A stretch of DNA of 64,000 nt from JBOFSQ01 sp051651625 (GTDB lineage: Bacteria > Planctomycetota > Planctomycetia > Pirellulales > Thermoguttaceae). The position numbers and the translations under genes are program-made. Each line of letters opens with the position of its first letter. Positions within the stretch are counted from its first letter, which is position 1. Location: positions 1-64,000 of the forward strand of contig JBOFSQ010000033.1 of NCBI GenBank assembly GCA_051651625.1, in the 5' to 3' direction. Under the pieces are notes generated by a model. The model made no database searches, was not told where the DNA came from, and saw only the letters and a list, made by a program, of their open reading frames with translations. Shown here one piece after another: positions 18,175 through 25,723 of this stretch.

Positions 18175-18204
18175 AACAATCTCTCTTGAATTGGTTCACA
18201 TGAA

Positions 18205-19590
18205 TCACTCACCAGCGGTGGGATTATCGCGTTTTTCGGCGATTTTGTCCAGTAGCCCCCCGACATCTTTGTAGGAAAAGTCGGCGGCGGCGAGTTCGTG
18301 GGCGTAGCGGTCGGCCTTGTCGAGATCACCGAGGCCGAGGGCGAGTTTTGCCGCGAGGTAGAGAACTTTTTTCTTCGTCTCCGTCGCACCATCAATCACG
18401 GAGTTCGCCTCTTCGTAGTGAGTGAGAGCGAGTTTGTATTGCTTAATCTGCTGGAAACACTGCCCCAACGCAAGCAAGCAGTCGCCTTTTTTGAGCACGT
18501 CGCCGCGTGCTTTTTGGAACTCCGCTATCGCCTCTTTGAACTCGCCTCGCTGCTGCAACAATATCGCCAGCTCGTAACGATTCGACGTGTTCGATGGGTG
18601 ATTGGTGACGCGGTGGCGTGCAAGTTCCATCGTCTTGGCGGCGTATGCCTCTTTCGCCACGTTGAACGCTTCGCGGATTTCTTCGCTCGGCGTCTTCTCA
18701 AACTCGTCTTTGAGACGCATCAAGTCGGCCTGATACTTCTGCTTCTCGGCGTCGAGAAGACGCTCGATCATATCGGGTTCGTTCTTGGAAATCTCGACCG
18801 CTTTGCGGTAATTGGCGATGCACTTGTCGAACTCTGCACGCTGATAACAATACTGCGCATATTCGAGATAGTTAACGATGTCTGTCGGATTCTTTTTGAT
18901 GCGACGTTCGATTTGGTCTTCGTATGAAAGCTGGCGTCCCATTGCGTCTTGGTCGTCGCGCGGCCCCGACTCGACGACGCTCGTGTCGCCACTCGCACCT
19001 TTCGTATATTTCCCTTTGTGAATCGTTCGTTCGACGTCGATGTCGCGCTTGGCGCGGGCGGCTTCGTTGTCTTGCGGTTTGGCCTTGAGAACTCGCAACC
19101 AACACCCCGCAGCCTCGTCGAACCGCTGTGCCAAACGGAATGCACGCCCCGCCATTCGATTGACTTCAACATCGTTCGGGTCGCCTTCTAACGCAAACTT
19201 GAGCCAGATGATCGCAGCGTCGTCGTGACCGAGTGCGGCAACAGCGTTGCCGATAGTGGCGAGGGTTGTTGCGTCCCACGGATCGTTCTTGATGATGTCG
19301 AGACCGAGTTTGATTACTTGGTCCCACTGCTTCTGCATCTCCGCTTTTTTGATAAACGCCGACGCGCCGGAACCGGAGAGCATTCCGAAGACGCCCTTCT
19401 TTTTCCGTTCGCCAAACTTCTTGCGAAGATTCGTCACATACGACTGACTGTAGAGAACGTTTCCGGGGTCGCCGAGTACACACATCGTAAACATATCGTT
19501 GGCATAGTCGAAACTGTGTACCGACGACTGCTTGTTACCGTTCTCAAAAAGCTGCTGCAATTTGGTGCGTTGTTCGGGAGTTGGTGGCAT
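18205..19590 (-). CDS. Tetratricopeptide-repeat protein, unknown function
   Basis: A 461-residue soluble protein with several TPR-like helical hairpins (for example AGRAFRLAQRFDEAAGCWLRVLKAKP, YLEYAQYCYQRAEFDKCIANYRKAVEI and LAILLQQRGEFKEAIAEFQKA) and a charged helical middle. There is no signal peptide or membrane segment, so it is probably a cytoplasmic scaffold. ATG 19,590 (MPPTPEQRTKL) was chosen; the 87 residues that could be added upstream only translate an R4 repeat. It shares a strand with rpsT and could be co-transcribed with it. Confidence 0.8.
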   Translation of the reverse strand: MPPTPEQRTKLQQLFENGNKQSSVHSFDYANDMFTMCVLGDPGNVLYSQSYVTNLRKKFGERKKKGVFGMLSGSGASAFIKKAEMQKQWDQVIKLGLDIIKNDPWDATTLATIGNAVAALGHDDAAIIWLKFALEGDPNDVEVNRMAGRAFRLAQRFDEAAGCWLRVLKAKPQDNEAARAKRDIDVERTIHKGKYTKGASGDTSVVESGPRDDQDAMGRQLSYEDQIERRIKKNPTDIVNYLEYAQYCYQRAEFDKCIANYRKAVEISKNEPDMIERLLDAEKQKYQADLMRLKDEFEKTPSEEIREAFNVAKEAYAAKTMELARHRVTNHPSNTSNRYELAILLQQRGEFKEAIAEFQKARGDVLKKGDCLLALGQCFQQIKQYKLALTHYEEANSVIDGATETKKKVLYLAAKLALGLGDLDKADRYAHELAAADFSYKDVGGLLDKIAEKRDNPTAGE

Positions 19591-19659
19591 TGGAGTTGTG
19601 AGTGGTTTGTGGTGAGAGGCGAGGGAGTTGTGGAACCGTTCATGGATGTTGCGTTTACG

Positions 19660-19845
19660 AGCAGTTCTTTTTTTCACACGGAGGCAAAGAGGCACGGAGA
19701 GGGCTTTGCATGACCGCATACTTTTCGAGCGGCTCTTTTGTTTCGCACAAAGGCGCAAAGAGCACAAAGGACACGAAGAGGATTGAAATTGAAAACGTCC
19801 TTTGTGTTCTTCGTGTACTTCGTGCCTTCGTGCGCAAAAATGAAC
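19660..19845. repeat. R4 nested repeat, copy 3
   Basis: AGTTCTTTTTTTCACACGGAGG at the left, a central GAGCGGCTCTTTTG, then CACAAAGGCGCAAAGAGC and its complement up to about 19,840. Less symmetrical than the other copies, it appears to be two family members side by side. No gene is supported between 19,591 and 19,880. Confidence 0.65.
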
Positions 19846-19880
19846 TACCATTCGACTACGTTACTCGCAAACCGTGAGCA

Positions 19881-20465
19881 TCAATTCATCGCTTCGGCGC
19901 GGCCGCGCTGAAACGCTTCGCGGTTGATCTCAACGAATCCGGGTTTGACCGATTGTGCAATCGCGGCGTCCCACGCTGTTTGCGGGATCGCGCTGAGCCG
20001 CGTTGACATCGCACCGAGAATCACGGTGTTCGAGACTTTCATGCTTGCAAGTTCTTGCGCAATCCCAACGGCATCGAGGTCGATCAGGTTTGGAAAGTAT
20101 TGCCGCAACAGTTCGGGCGTGATGTCGGGATACGTTGCCGCCCCACTCGACACCGTTACCGGAACGATCCGCTGACGCGATACGACAGCAAGTCCGTCGG
20201 GCGCGAGGTAATCGACGTAACGGAGCGACTCAACTTGCTCCAGTGCGCCGAGGACGACCGCCGTTCGGTGCGGAATCAGCGGACTGGCAACTTCACGCCC
20301 GAAGCGAACCTGCGCGATTACCGAACCGCCTCGCTGCGCCATTCCGTGAACTTCGTTAGTCTTCACGTCAAAACCGGCCTCGAGCGCAGCACGCGCAACG
20401 ATCTCGCTGGCCAAGAGAATCCCCTGACCGCCAACTCCAACAAGAACAACACTGGTGACATTCAT
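19881..20465 (-). CDS. iorB: 2-oxoacid:acceptor oxidoreductase small subunit (IorB-like)
   Basis: A 194-residue subunit of a ferredoxin-dependent 2-oxoacid oxidoreductase, closest in pattern to indolepyruvate oxidoreductase subunit beta. It opens VVLVGVGGQGILLASEI and carries NEVHGMAQRGGSVIAQVRFG, both standard for the gamma/beta domain that helps bind coenzyme A or the thiamine centre. It cannot work without the large thiamine- and iron-sulfur-bearing subunit (IorA), and no such gene is in the window. Start is ATG 20,465. Confidence 0.85.
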   Translation of the reverse strand: MNVTSVVLVGVGGQGILLASEIVARAALEAGFDVKTNEVHGMAQRGGSVIAQVRFGREVASPLIPHRTAVVLGALEQVESLRYVDYLAPDGLAVVSRQRIVPVTVSSGAATYPDITPELLRQYFPNLIDLDAVGIAQELASMKVSNTVILGAMSTRLSAIPQTAWDAAIAQSVKPGFVEINREAFQRGRAEAMN

Positions 20466-20483
20466 AAAGTTTAACTTTCAATT

Positions 20484-21176
20484 TCACCACGTCGGCCTTC
20501 GCAACACTTCGCTCAAGACGACGGCGTTGGCAAGCGACGACGGTGAATGCAACATTAACGCAACTGGATGATGACCGAAGGCGACGTGGTGTTCAACGCC
20601 TTGCGTTTGGATACGGTTGGCAGCAAGCGGTGAGGCGAACGAAGTCGATTCGAACTGTTCGGCCAGCGGAATAACTGGCGTCGTCTGCGCTGGGACTGCG
20701 GCGACAATCTCCGGCGCGGGACGCGAACTACGCTGCGGACGCGACGCCTTCTCGCGGCGTGGTCGGCGGTTTCCGTCGATTGTATCGTGAGGCTCGCGGT
20801 TCTGCGCGTCGCGGACGCGGGTCAAGTTGTCGCTCTCCCGCTCCAAAGACGAACGCGCACCAGCGTGCGACGACGATGTTGTGGATTGAGCTTGCGCGTC
20901 ACGACTTTGCATGTCACGGTTCTGCGCATCGCGGGCACGGACGAAGTCGTCGATCTCCTGCGTCATCGCCGAACGCGGTGCGGCCTCGGCCTTCGCTACC
21001 TTCACCGGTTGCGGCGTCTTTGCGTCTTTCTTTGTCTTCGCGCCGAAAATCCATTGCAAAAGCGCAGGGCCAAACAGAAACGAAAGCACAACCAAAGCCT
21101 TGATAAGCTCGCCAACTCCGTTGCCGCCGCCTTGACCTTGCTGCGCGAAAAGTGCTAACGTGATGAGTGGTGTCAT
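20484..21176 (-). CDS. Single-pass membrane protein with charged tail, unknown function
   Basis: A 230-residue protein of unknown function. One membrane helix lies near the N-terminus (IKALVVLSFLFGPALLQWIFG). A long charged, low-complexity region follows, containing two related RARDAQNRD / RVRDAQNRE segments. The conserved-looking C-terminus SLANAVVLSEVLRRPTW resembles a motif at the end of many planctomycete proteins. ATG 21,176 (MTPLITLALFAQQ) was chosen because the longer frame starts inside a CGCAGATT repeat. It lies 18 bases upstream of iorB on the same strand. Confidence 0.65.
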   Translation of the reverse strand: MTPLITLALFAQQGQGGGNGVGELIKALVVLSFLFGPALLQWIFGAKTKKDAKTPQPVKVAKAEAAPRSAMTQEIDDFVRARDAQNRDMQSRDAQAQSTTSSSHAGARSSLERESDNLTRVRDAQNREPHDTIDGNRRPRREKASRPQRSSRPAPEIVAAVPAQTTPVIPLAEQFESTSFASPLAANRIQTQGVEHHVAFGHHPVALMLHSPSSLANAVVLSEVLRRPTW

Positions 21177-21235
21177 TGGGGGATTCTCGATACTTGAGTT
21201 GTCCGCAGATTTCGCAGATTGTCGCAGATTTATTC

Positions 21236-21631
21236 TCACAGATTGAACACAAATCTCTTGTGTTGAAGACTTTTTGCTCCAAAGTTAATCAACATAGCTT
21301 TGTGCAAACCGGACGCTTTCAGATAGTTAATGACCTGAGACTCTTCAATGCCAGAGAGATTACCTAACGCTTTAAGCTCGACGATAACGGTTCCAAAGCA
21401 AACGAAGCCCGCTTTGTAAAAAGTTCTCAACTGTTGGTCTCGGTAGAAAATCGGCAATTCTTTTTCCCGTTCATAGGGGATGCCGCGTATCTGAAACTCC
21501 ATCATCAGGGCTTCCTGATACACTGCTTCCAGAAAACCGTTGCCTAATTCAGAGTGAACCGCCATGGCCGCACCAATAACAGCATAGGTTTGTTCGTCTC
21601 TCTTTGGAAAATCTGCGTCAATCTGCGTCAT
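21236..21631 (-). CDS. GxxExxY protein (PDDEXK_3-like)
   Basis: A 131-residue protein of the GxxExxY family, named for the motif seen here as GFLEAVY within HSELGNGFLEAVYQEALMMEFQ. The family is grouped with PD-(D/E)XK-like nuclease folds, and the later segment VIVELKAL fits the E-x-K half-site. Its biological role is not established. The ORF is bracketed by CGCAGATT-type repeats on both sides, and the likely start codon with the first residues MTQIDADF is coded by the repeat itself, so the true start is uncertain. Confidence 0.8.
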   Translation of the reverse strand: MTQIDADFPKRDEQTYAVIGAAMAVHSELGNGFLEAVYQEALMMEFQIRGIPYEREKELPIFYRDQQLRTFYKAGFVCFGTVIVELKALGNLSGIEESQVINYLKASGLHKAMLINFGAKSLQHKRFVFNL

Positions 21632-21690
21632 CTGCGGATTCCTTCCTCGCTGACCGTCTATGCTGGTCTGCGTCATCTTCGGATATGCCC

Positions 21691-22644
21691 TCAATGTACC
21701 GGGTGTTCGCTACGTTCGAGCATGTAGAACGCTGCCCAGCCGATAAAAAACATTGCCAGTCCGAAGCCGCCGTATGCCAGCCACCAGTAGAACCACGGAC
21801 TAGTCGCATCAACGCCAGTCATCACCGAAAACTCCGACATCCCGCCGATACTCGCAATCAAGTTGAGTGGCAGAAACACGAGCGACAACACCGTCAGCCG
21901 CTTCATCAAAAGGTTGAGGTTGTTGTTGACCACCGAGGCGCGTGCGTCCATCATCCCCGCCATAATCGAGCTGCTGATCTCCGCCTGTTTGTAGCACTGT
22001 CCGTTATCGACGATGATGTCTTCGAGTAGTTCGAGCTGCTCCGGCGTGAACCCGATCTTCGCCGACGACAACCGCAGCCGTTCGAGAAGCGTACCGTTGG
22101 CCGAGAGTGCTGACAGGTAATAAACGAGGCTCCGTTCCAGTTTGAACAGGTGGAGCAGATGTTTGTTGCTCATCGACGAAGCGAGTTTTTTTTCTAACTC
22201 ATCGACGATCATTGCAATCGCTTTCATGTGTCCGTTGAACTGCACAATCGAGCGGTGAATCAGTTTGAGAACGAGGTCTTGGATGTTGGTAATCGACGTG
22301 AGGTCGCGTCCGTGGTCGAATACGGCGGCGTCTTCGGCGAGAACGGCGATGAGGCGGTCTTTGAAAACGAACAGCCCCGTCGATGCTGTACGAAATAGGA
22401 AGTGGTCTTCGCTGCTGTAGTGTTTGGGACGTTTGTAGATAATCGCAACGTGTGCTGGTTCAAACTCGACGCGGGAAAGCTCGTCGGGGTCGAGGGCACT
22501 GGTGAGCGTGTGGGCATCAATCTCAAGTTGATTGACGAGGTGCCGACGCTCTTGTTCATCAGGATTGACAAAGACTTGAATAATCCCGTCGCCATCGGTG
22601 ACGGGGACAAGTCGTCCATCTTCTAAACGGAAATTGCGAAGCAT
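21691..22644 (-). CDS. corA: CorA-family divalent metal transporter with GMS in place of GMN
   Basis: A 317-residue inner-membrane cation channel of the CorA superfamily. The N-terminal cytoplasmic alpha/beta domain is followed by a long helical stalk (about residues 130-250). Two C-terminal membrane helices follow (VLSLVFLPLNLIASI and FYWWLAYGGFGLAMFFIGWAAFYML), ending with positively and negatively charged residues. The loop between them, which in classical CorA carries the YGMN selectivity motif, here reads IGGMSEF. The Asn-to-Ser change suggests a divergent subgroup, so magnesium is the likely but not certain substrate. Start is ATG 22,644. Confidence 0.85.
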   Translation of the reverse strand: MLRNFRLEDGRLVPVTDGDGIIQVFVNPDEQERRHLVNQLEIDAHTLTSALDPDELSRVEFEPAHVAIIYKRPKHYSSEDHFLFRTASTGLFVFKDRLIAVLAEDAAVFDHGRDLTSITNIQDLVLKLIHRSIVQFNGHMKAIAMIVDELEKKLASSMSNKHLLHLFKLERSLVYYLSALSANGTLLERLRLSSAKIGFTPEQLELLEDIIVDNGQCYKQAEISSSIMAGMMDARASVVNNNLNLLMKRLTVLSLVFLPLNLIASIGGMSEFSVMTGVDATSPWFYWWLAYGGFGLAMFFIGWAAFYMLERSEHPVH

Positions 22645-22893
22645 ATAATACTGAGCCGCAAGCGGCGTTAATGTTTACGAAGCCAGAGAAGTCACGCCGC
22701 GCATTCTAACAAGACTCGCCACACCTTCAAGGGGCAACCTTTTCTCTGTACGCCGCTGCGACCTGTTAAGAAATTCGCAACCGCACCGGAACCATACTCA
22801 ATCCGGTTTGAATTTCCCGCACCAAAACGGTAGCGGCCCATCGAGGCCGCGGTCTTGCGGAGGGCGAAGCCTACAAATCGACCCGTAACGGGT

Positions 22894-23700
22894 CTACTGT
22901 TTGACCTGCATCTTCTTTTCGACTTCGGTTTGGTATTCGTCAAACGGTATTTGTTTGAAAGTTCGCATCATCTGCTGGGCTTGGTCGAGTCGTTGGCGGT
23001 CGGTGTCGCTGACGCGGGAGAAGATTTCGTGACGGCTTTCGTGGTGTTCGGCCTTGGCGAGCAGTTTTTTTTCTTTGGGGTAGAAGTCGAGCACGATCTT
23101 TTTCGGGAGCCGCTTCGCCTCGCGCAGTGAACGATTGACCGCAAGCCGCACAAGATATTTTAGCGAGTGCGGCCCGGGCTGGAGACGGAAGTTGAGATAA
23201 CAAAACTTGTCGGCGGCGTCGTAGTATTCGGTAACGATTGCGGCGTCGCTAACTGGCATCGTCTCGATTTCGTAGTCGAAAAGTTCACTCGTCAACTTCA
23301 TCACACCAGAATCGAGATCGAGACTCTCGCGGAAAACCGGACTGGCCGCAAACGCGACGAGCGGGACGCTGTGTTTCACGAGCGACTCCCGCGTCTTCTC
23401 AATCGACTCGCATAGCGAACCTACTGCGATTCGCGTCTGGAGACGCAGTTCTGGGTCGATGACGGCAAACGTGTCGTGCGCCGGATCGTAGACCGTGATC
23501 TCGCCGTGCGGATCAATAAAGTTGTAGACAACGCCGTCAATGAAAATCATCTGACTGGTGACGGTAGATACAGCCTTGCCGTCCGCAGCGGGCGCGGAGA
23601 CAGTGCTTACGACACGGAAGTCAGCCGCAAACGCCGTCGCCGCAAACGCGACAAACACGCCGAGAACAAGCAACAATTTTGAGAAGTGAAGTTGTGTCAT
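22894..23700 (-). CDS. Secreted protein of unknown function
   Basis: A 268-residue exported protein; signal peptide LLLVLGVFVAFAATAFA, cut before ADFRVV. The mature part is mixed alpha/beta. A charged C-terminal half (YPKEKKLLAKAEHHESRHEIFSR) is rich in helix-forming residues and ends KMQVKQ. No family was recognised. ATG 23,700 follows AAAGGAT; the frame further upstream translates an R5 palindrome. About 190 bases of featureless spacer separate it from corA. Confidence 0.65.
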   Translation of the reverse strand: MTQLHFSKLLLVLGVFVAFAATAFAADFRVVSTVSAPAADGKAVSTVTSQMIFIDGVVYNFIDPHGEITVYDPAHDTFAVIDPELRLQTRIAVGSLCESIEKTRESLVKHSVPLVAFAASPVFRESLDLDSGVMKLTSELFDYEIETMPVSDAAIVTEYYDAADKFCYLNFRLQPGPHSLKYLVRLAVNRSLREAKRLPKKIVLDFYPKEKKLLAKAEHHESRHEIFSRVSDTDRQRLDQAQQMMRTFKQIPFDEYQTEVEKKMQVKQ

Positions 23701-23734
23701 TGTTTGAATCCTTTCAGTTTGAGGTTTGCACGTT

Positions 23735-23885
23735 AGACCTGTTCGGAAACTTGCACTCACACATCGGTTCGGCATAGCCGAACCCTCCAAACGCCTGCGG
23801 CGTATGATAACTGGAGGGTTCGGCTATGCCGAACCAGAACTATCTGGCGGGTTCCAACTGGAGGGTTCGGCTATGCCGAACCGGA
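23735..23885. repeat. R5 palindrome element, partial copy
   Basis: It begins AGACCTGTTCGGAAA, one end of the R5 element, and contains three copies of the palindrome GGTTCGGCATAGCCGAACC separated by short spacers. The other terminal repeat is missing, because the right side runs into the 3' end of pyrK. A full copy lies at 29,077-29,220. Confidence 0.8.
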
Positions 23886-24724
23886 ACTACTGGCCCTTCC
23901 CATCGCAGTCGCGTCGCGTCAAACATTGGGCCGTCGATGCACGTTCGCCTGTAGTCCCACTCGCCGTTTGCGTCGCGGTATTCGACGACGCAACCGAAGC
24001 AGAGACCGAGTCCGCACGCCATCGGCGTTTCGAGTGAGACATCGCACGCAACGTTCGCGTTCAACGCCCACGCCGCCGCCGCTTTGAGCATCGCGTGCGG
24101 GCCGCACGCGAGAACTTTCGGCTTCATTTTACCAGTAATGTTTGCGTCCAGCAAGTCGGTGACGCGACCGTGGTGTCCGCACGAGCCGTCATCGGTCGCG
24201 GTGTGGACAGTGATTCCGAGTGTGCGAAAGTCGTCGGCGCCGACGAGTCGTTCTTCGTTTGCGCCGCCGAAGAGCAGCGTCATTTCTGGGGCGCGGTCTC
24301 CGCGTTTTCGTCGCGCGGCAACTTCAGCGGCGAGCGTCAAGAACGGGACTTGGCCGACACCGCCCGCAACGCAAACAATATGTGAAAACGAATCGAGGTC
24401 GCCGACGTTCCAGCCATTTCCGAGCGGCCCCCAGCCGACGATTTCTGTACCGACTGCGAGCCGCGCAAGTCGGTTTGTCATCTTACCGACGGCGCGGTAG
24501 AGAAACGTTAACTCGTCGTCTTCGGCGCGATAGATACCGAGCGGGCGTCCGAGGAGTGGGTCGTTCCCGTCGGCGAGTCGGAGCATTGCGAACTGTCCGG
24601 GGCGAACGCACGGAACGATCTCTCTCGCACCGGAAACTCGCAGCAAGTACGCCGCGCCGCCGAGTGCGTCATTGGCCAAGACGCGGCCACTCCACTGTTG
24701 TTTTTTGTCGTTGCAATGATTCAC
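23840..24724 (-). CDS. pyrK: Dihydroorotate dehydrogenase electron transfer subunit (PyrK)
   Basis: A 294-residue flavin/iron-sulfur protein that passes electrons from PyrD to NAD in pyrimidine synthesis. It shows the FAD site GRPLGIYR, the nucleotide site VAGGVGQVPFLTLA, the LACGPHAMLKA motif and the [2Fe-2S] cysteines in ETPMACGLGLCFGCVVEYRD with the fourth in RRTCIDGP. The start is a GTG 6 bases after the tsaB stop codon, suggesting co-transcription. The last residues (PVRHSRTLQLEPAR) and the TAG stop codon are translated from the R5 palindrome and do not belong to the family, so the original end was overwritten. PyrD is not in the window. Confidence 0.88.
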   Translation of the reverse strand: MNHCNDKKQQWSGRVLANDALGGAAYLLRVSGAREIVPCVRPGQFAMLRLADGNDPLLGRPLGIYRAEDDELTFLYRAVGKMTNRLARLAVGTEIVGWGPLGNGWNVGDLDSFSHIVCVAGGVGQVPFLTLAAEVAARRKRGDRAPEMTLLFGGANEERLVGADDFRTLGITVHTATDDGSCGHHGRVTDLLDANITGKMKPKVLACGPHAMLKAAAAWALNANVACDVSLETPMACGLGLCFGCVVEYRDANGEWDYRRTCIDGPMFDATRLRWEGPVVPVRHSRTLQLEPAR

Positions 24725-24730
24725 TTTTGA

Positions 24731-25513
24731 TTAGACCGTAACGAGTTTTTTTGCCGCGTTTTCGGCGGCTTTTTCAATGGCAGCGGGGTCGCGCGAGTAG
24801 TTTGGCGTGAGCGTCCAGATGTCGTCAAACTCGCCGCGACTGTATTTCTCAAACGCGACGCGCCCAGCCGCCGCAGCGTGCGGGAGAGGCGAATCGATCA
24901 CAAAGACGCGCGTGTCTATAACGGCGTCCGACCACTTTGGAAATATCGTCCCTGCAACAGCAAGGCGTGTTTTCGCGGTTGCTGCGTAGTCGTGCCACGC
25001 CGCAATCATCGAATCGATCCGCACCAAACGCGGCTGCGAAATCGGTGCGGCAACACTGCTATCACCGGGCGGCGCGAACTGCTGAACGACCGCTTCGCCG
25101 CGCTGGGCGTCGATGGCAACGTCGAGCTGGCAAACGCGATTTCCGTCGTCGTCGCGCCACGAAAACGCCGCTGCTATCGCAGAGAGCGAGTCAACCGAAA
25201 TTACCTTCGCACCAGCCGCATACGCGAGACACTTTGCCGCCGTCACCGCGATCCGCAAACCCGTAAACGACCCCGGCCCAGCGACAACCGCAACGGCGTC
25301 GATCTCGCGCGGCGACCACGCCACTGCCTCAAACCCGCGCCGAATCGTCGGAAAGAGCGACTGCGCACTCCGCTGCGGCGGGACGAGCGTTTCACTCCAC
25401 GCAAGCTCGTCTCCACAAAACAGCGCAACGCTCCCGAATCGCTCCGTCGTTTCAAGAACGATGAGGCGAGGGGCATGTGAATGGCAAATCGAACTAATCG
25501 AACAATAAGACAT
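24731..25513 (-). CDS. tsaB: tRNA N6-threonylcarbamoyladenosine synthesis protein TsaB
   Basis: A 260-residue ASKHA-fold protein that pairs with TsaD to make t6A at position 37 of ANN-decoding tRNAs. The N-terminal core reads RLIVLETTERFGSVAL and the family signature is VVAGPGSFTGLRIAVTAAKCLA. It lacks the metal-binding HxxxH of TsaD, as expected for TsaB. The only in-frame ATG near the conserved start is at 25,513, which lies inside an R2 palindrome; the 15 residues before HAPRLIVLETT are therefore atypical. A longer frame to 25,654 reads across the repeat and is not credible. Confidence 0.88.
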   Translation of the reverse strand: MSYCSISSICHSHAPRLIVLETTERFGSVALFCGDELAWSETLVPPQRSAQSLFPTIRRGFEAVAWSPREIDAVAVVAGPGSFTGLRIAVTAAKCLAYAAGAKVISVDSLSAIAAAFSWRDDDGNRVCQLDVAIDAQRGEAVVQQFAPPGDSSVAAPISQPRLVRIDSMIAAWHDYAATAKTRLAVAGTIFPKWSDAVIDTRVFVIDSPLPHAAAAGRVAFEKYSRGEFDDIWTLTPNYSRDPAAIEKAAENAAKKLVTV

Positions 25514-25543
25514 ATAGGCCCTATAGGACCTATATGTCCTATA
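25505..25543. repeat. R2 palindrome copy D, at the tsaB start
   Basis: ATAAGACATATAGG and its near complement; the same family as copies at 6.1, 11.9, 16.2 and 58.3 kb. The apparent ATG of tsaB on the minus strand is part of this palindrome. Confidence 0.85.
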
Positions 25544-25622
25544 GAATGGGTGAGTGAGTGAACGCAAGCGCAAACGCTCTGCGATTATACCAACCGCCGC
25601 ACTTGGTAACAGGGGAGAAATG

Positions 25623-25640
25623 TAGAATCCGCGGATTCTA
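25623..25640. promoter_or_regulatory. Perfect 18-bp palindrome between tsaB and flagellin gene
   Basis: TAGAATCCGCGGATTCTA is an exact 18-bp palindrome about 85 bases upstream of the flagellin start codon and 110 bases upstream of tsaB on the other strand. Its size and place fit an operator for a dimeric regulator, but no factor can be named. Confidence 0.35.
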
Positions 25641-25723
25641 GGACGAGCCGACACGCTGCCGCTTTACGTCTGCGGCGTGGCAACACGATTTTCCGATACA
25701 ATCGACAAAGGCGTCCCACAAGC

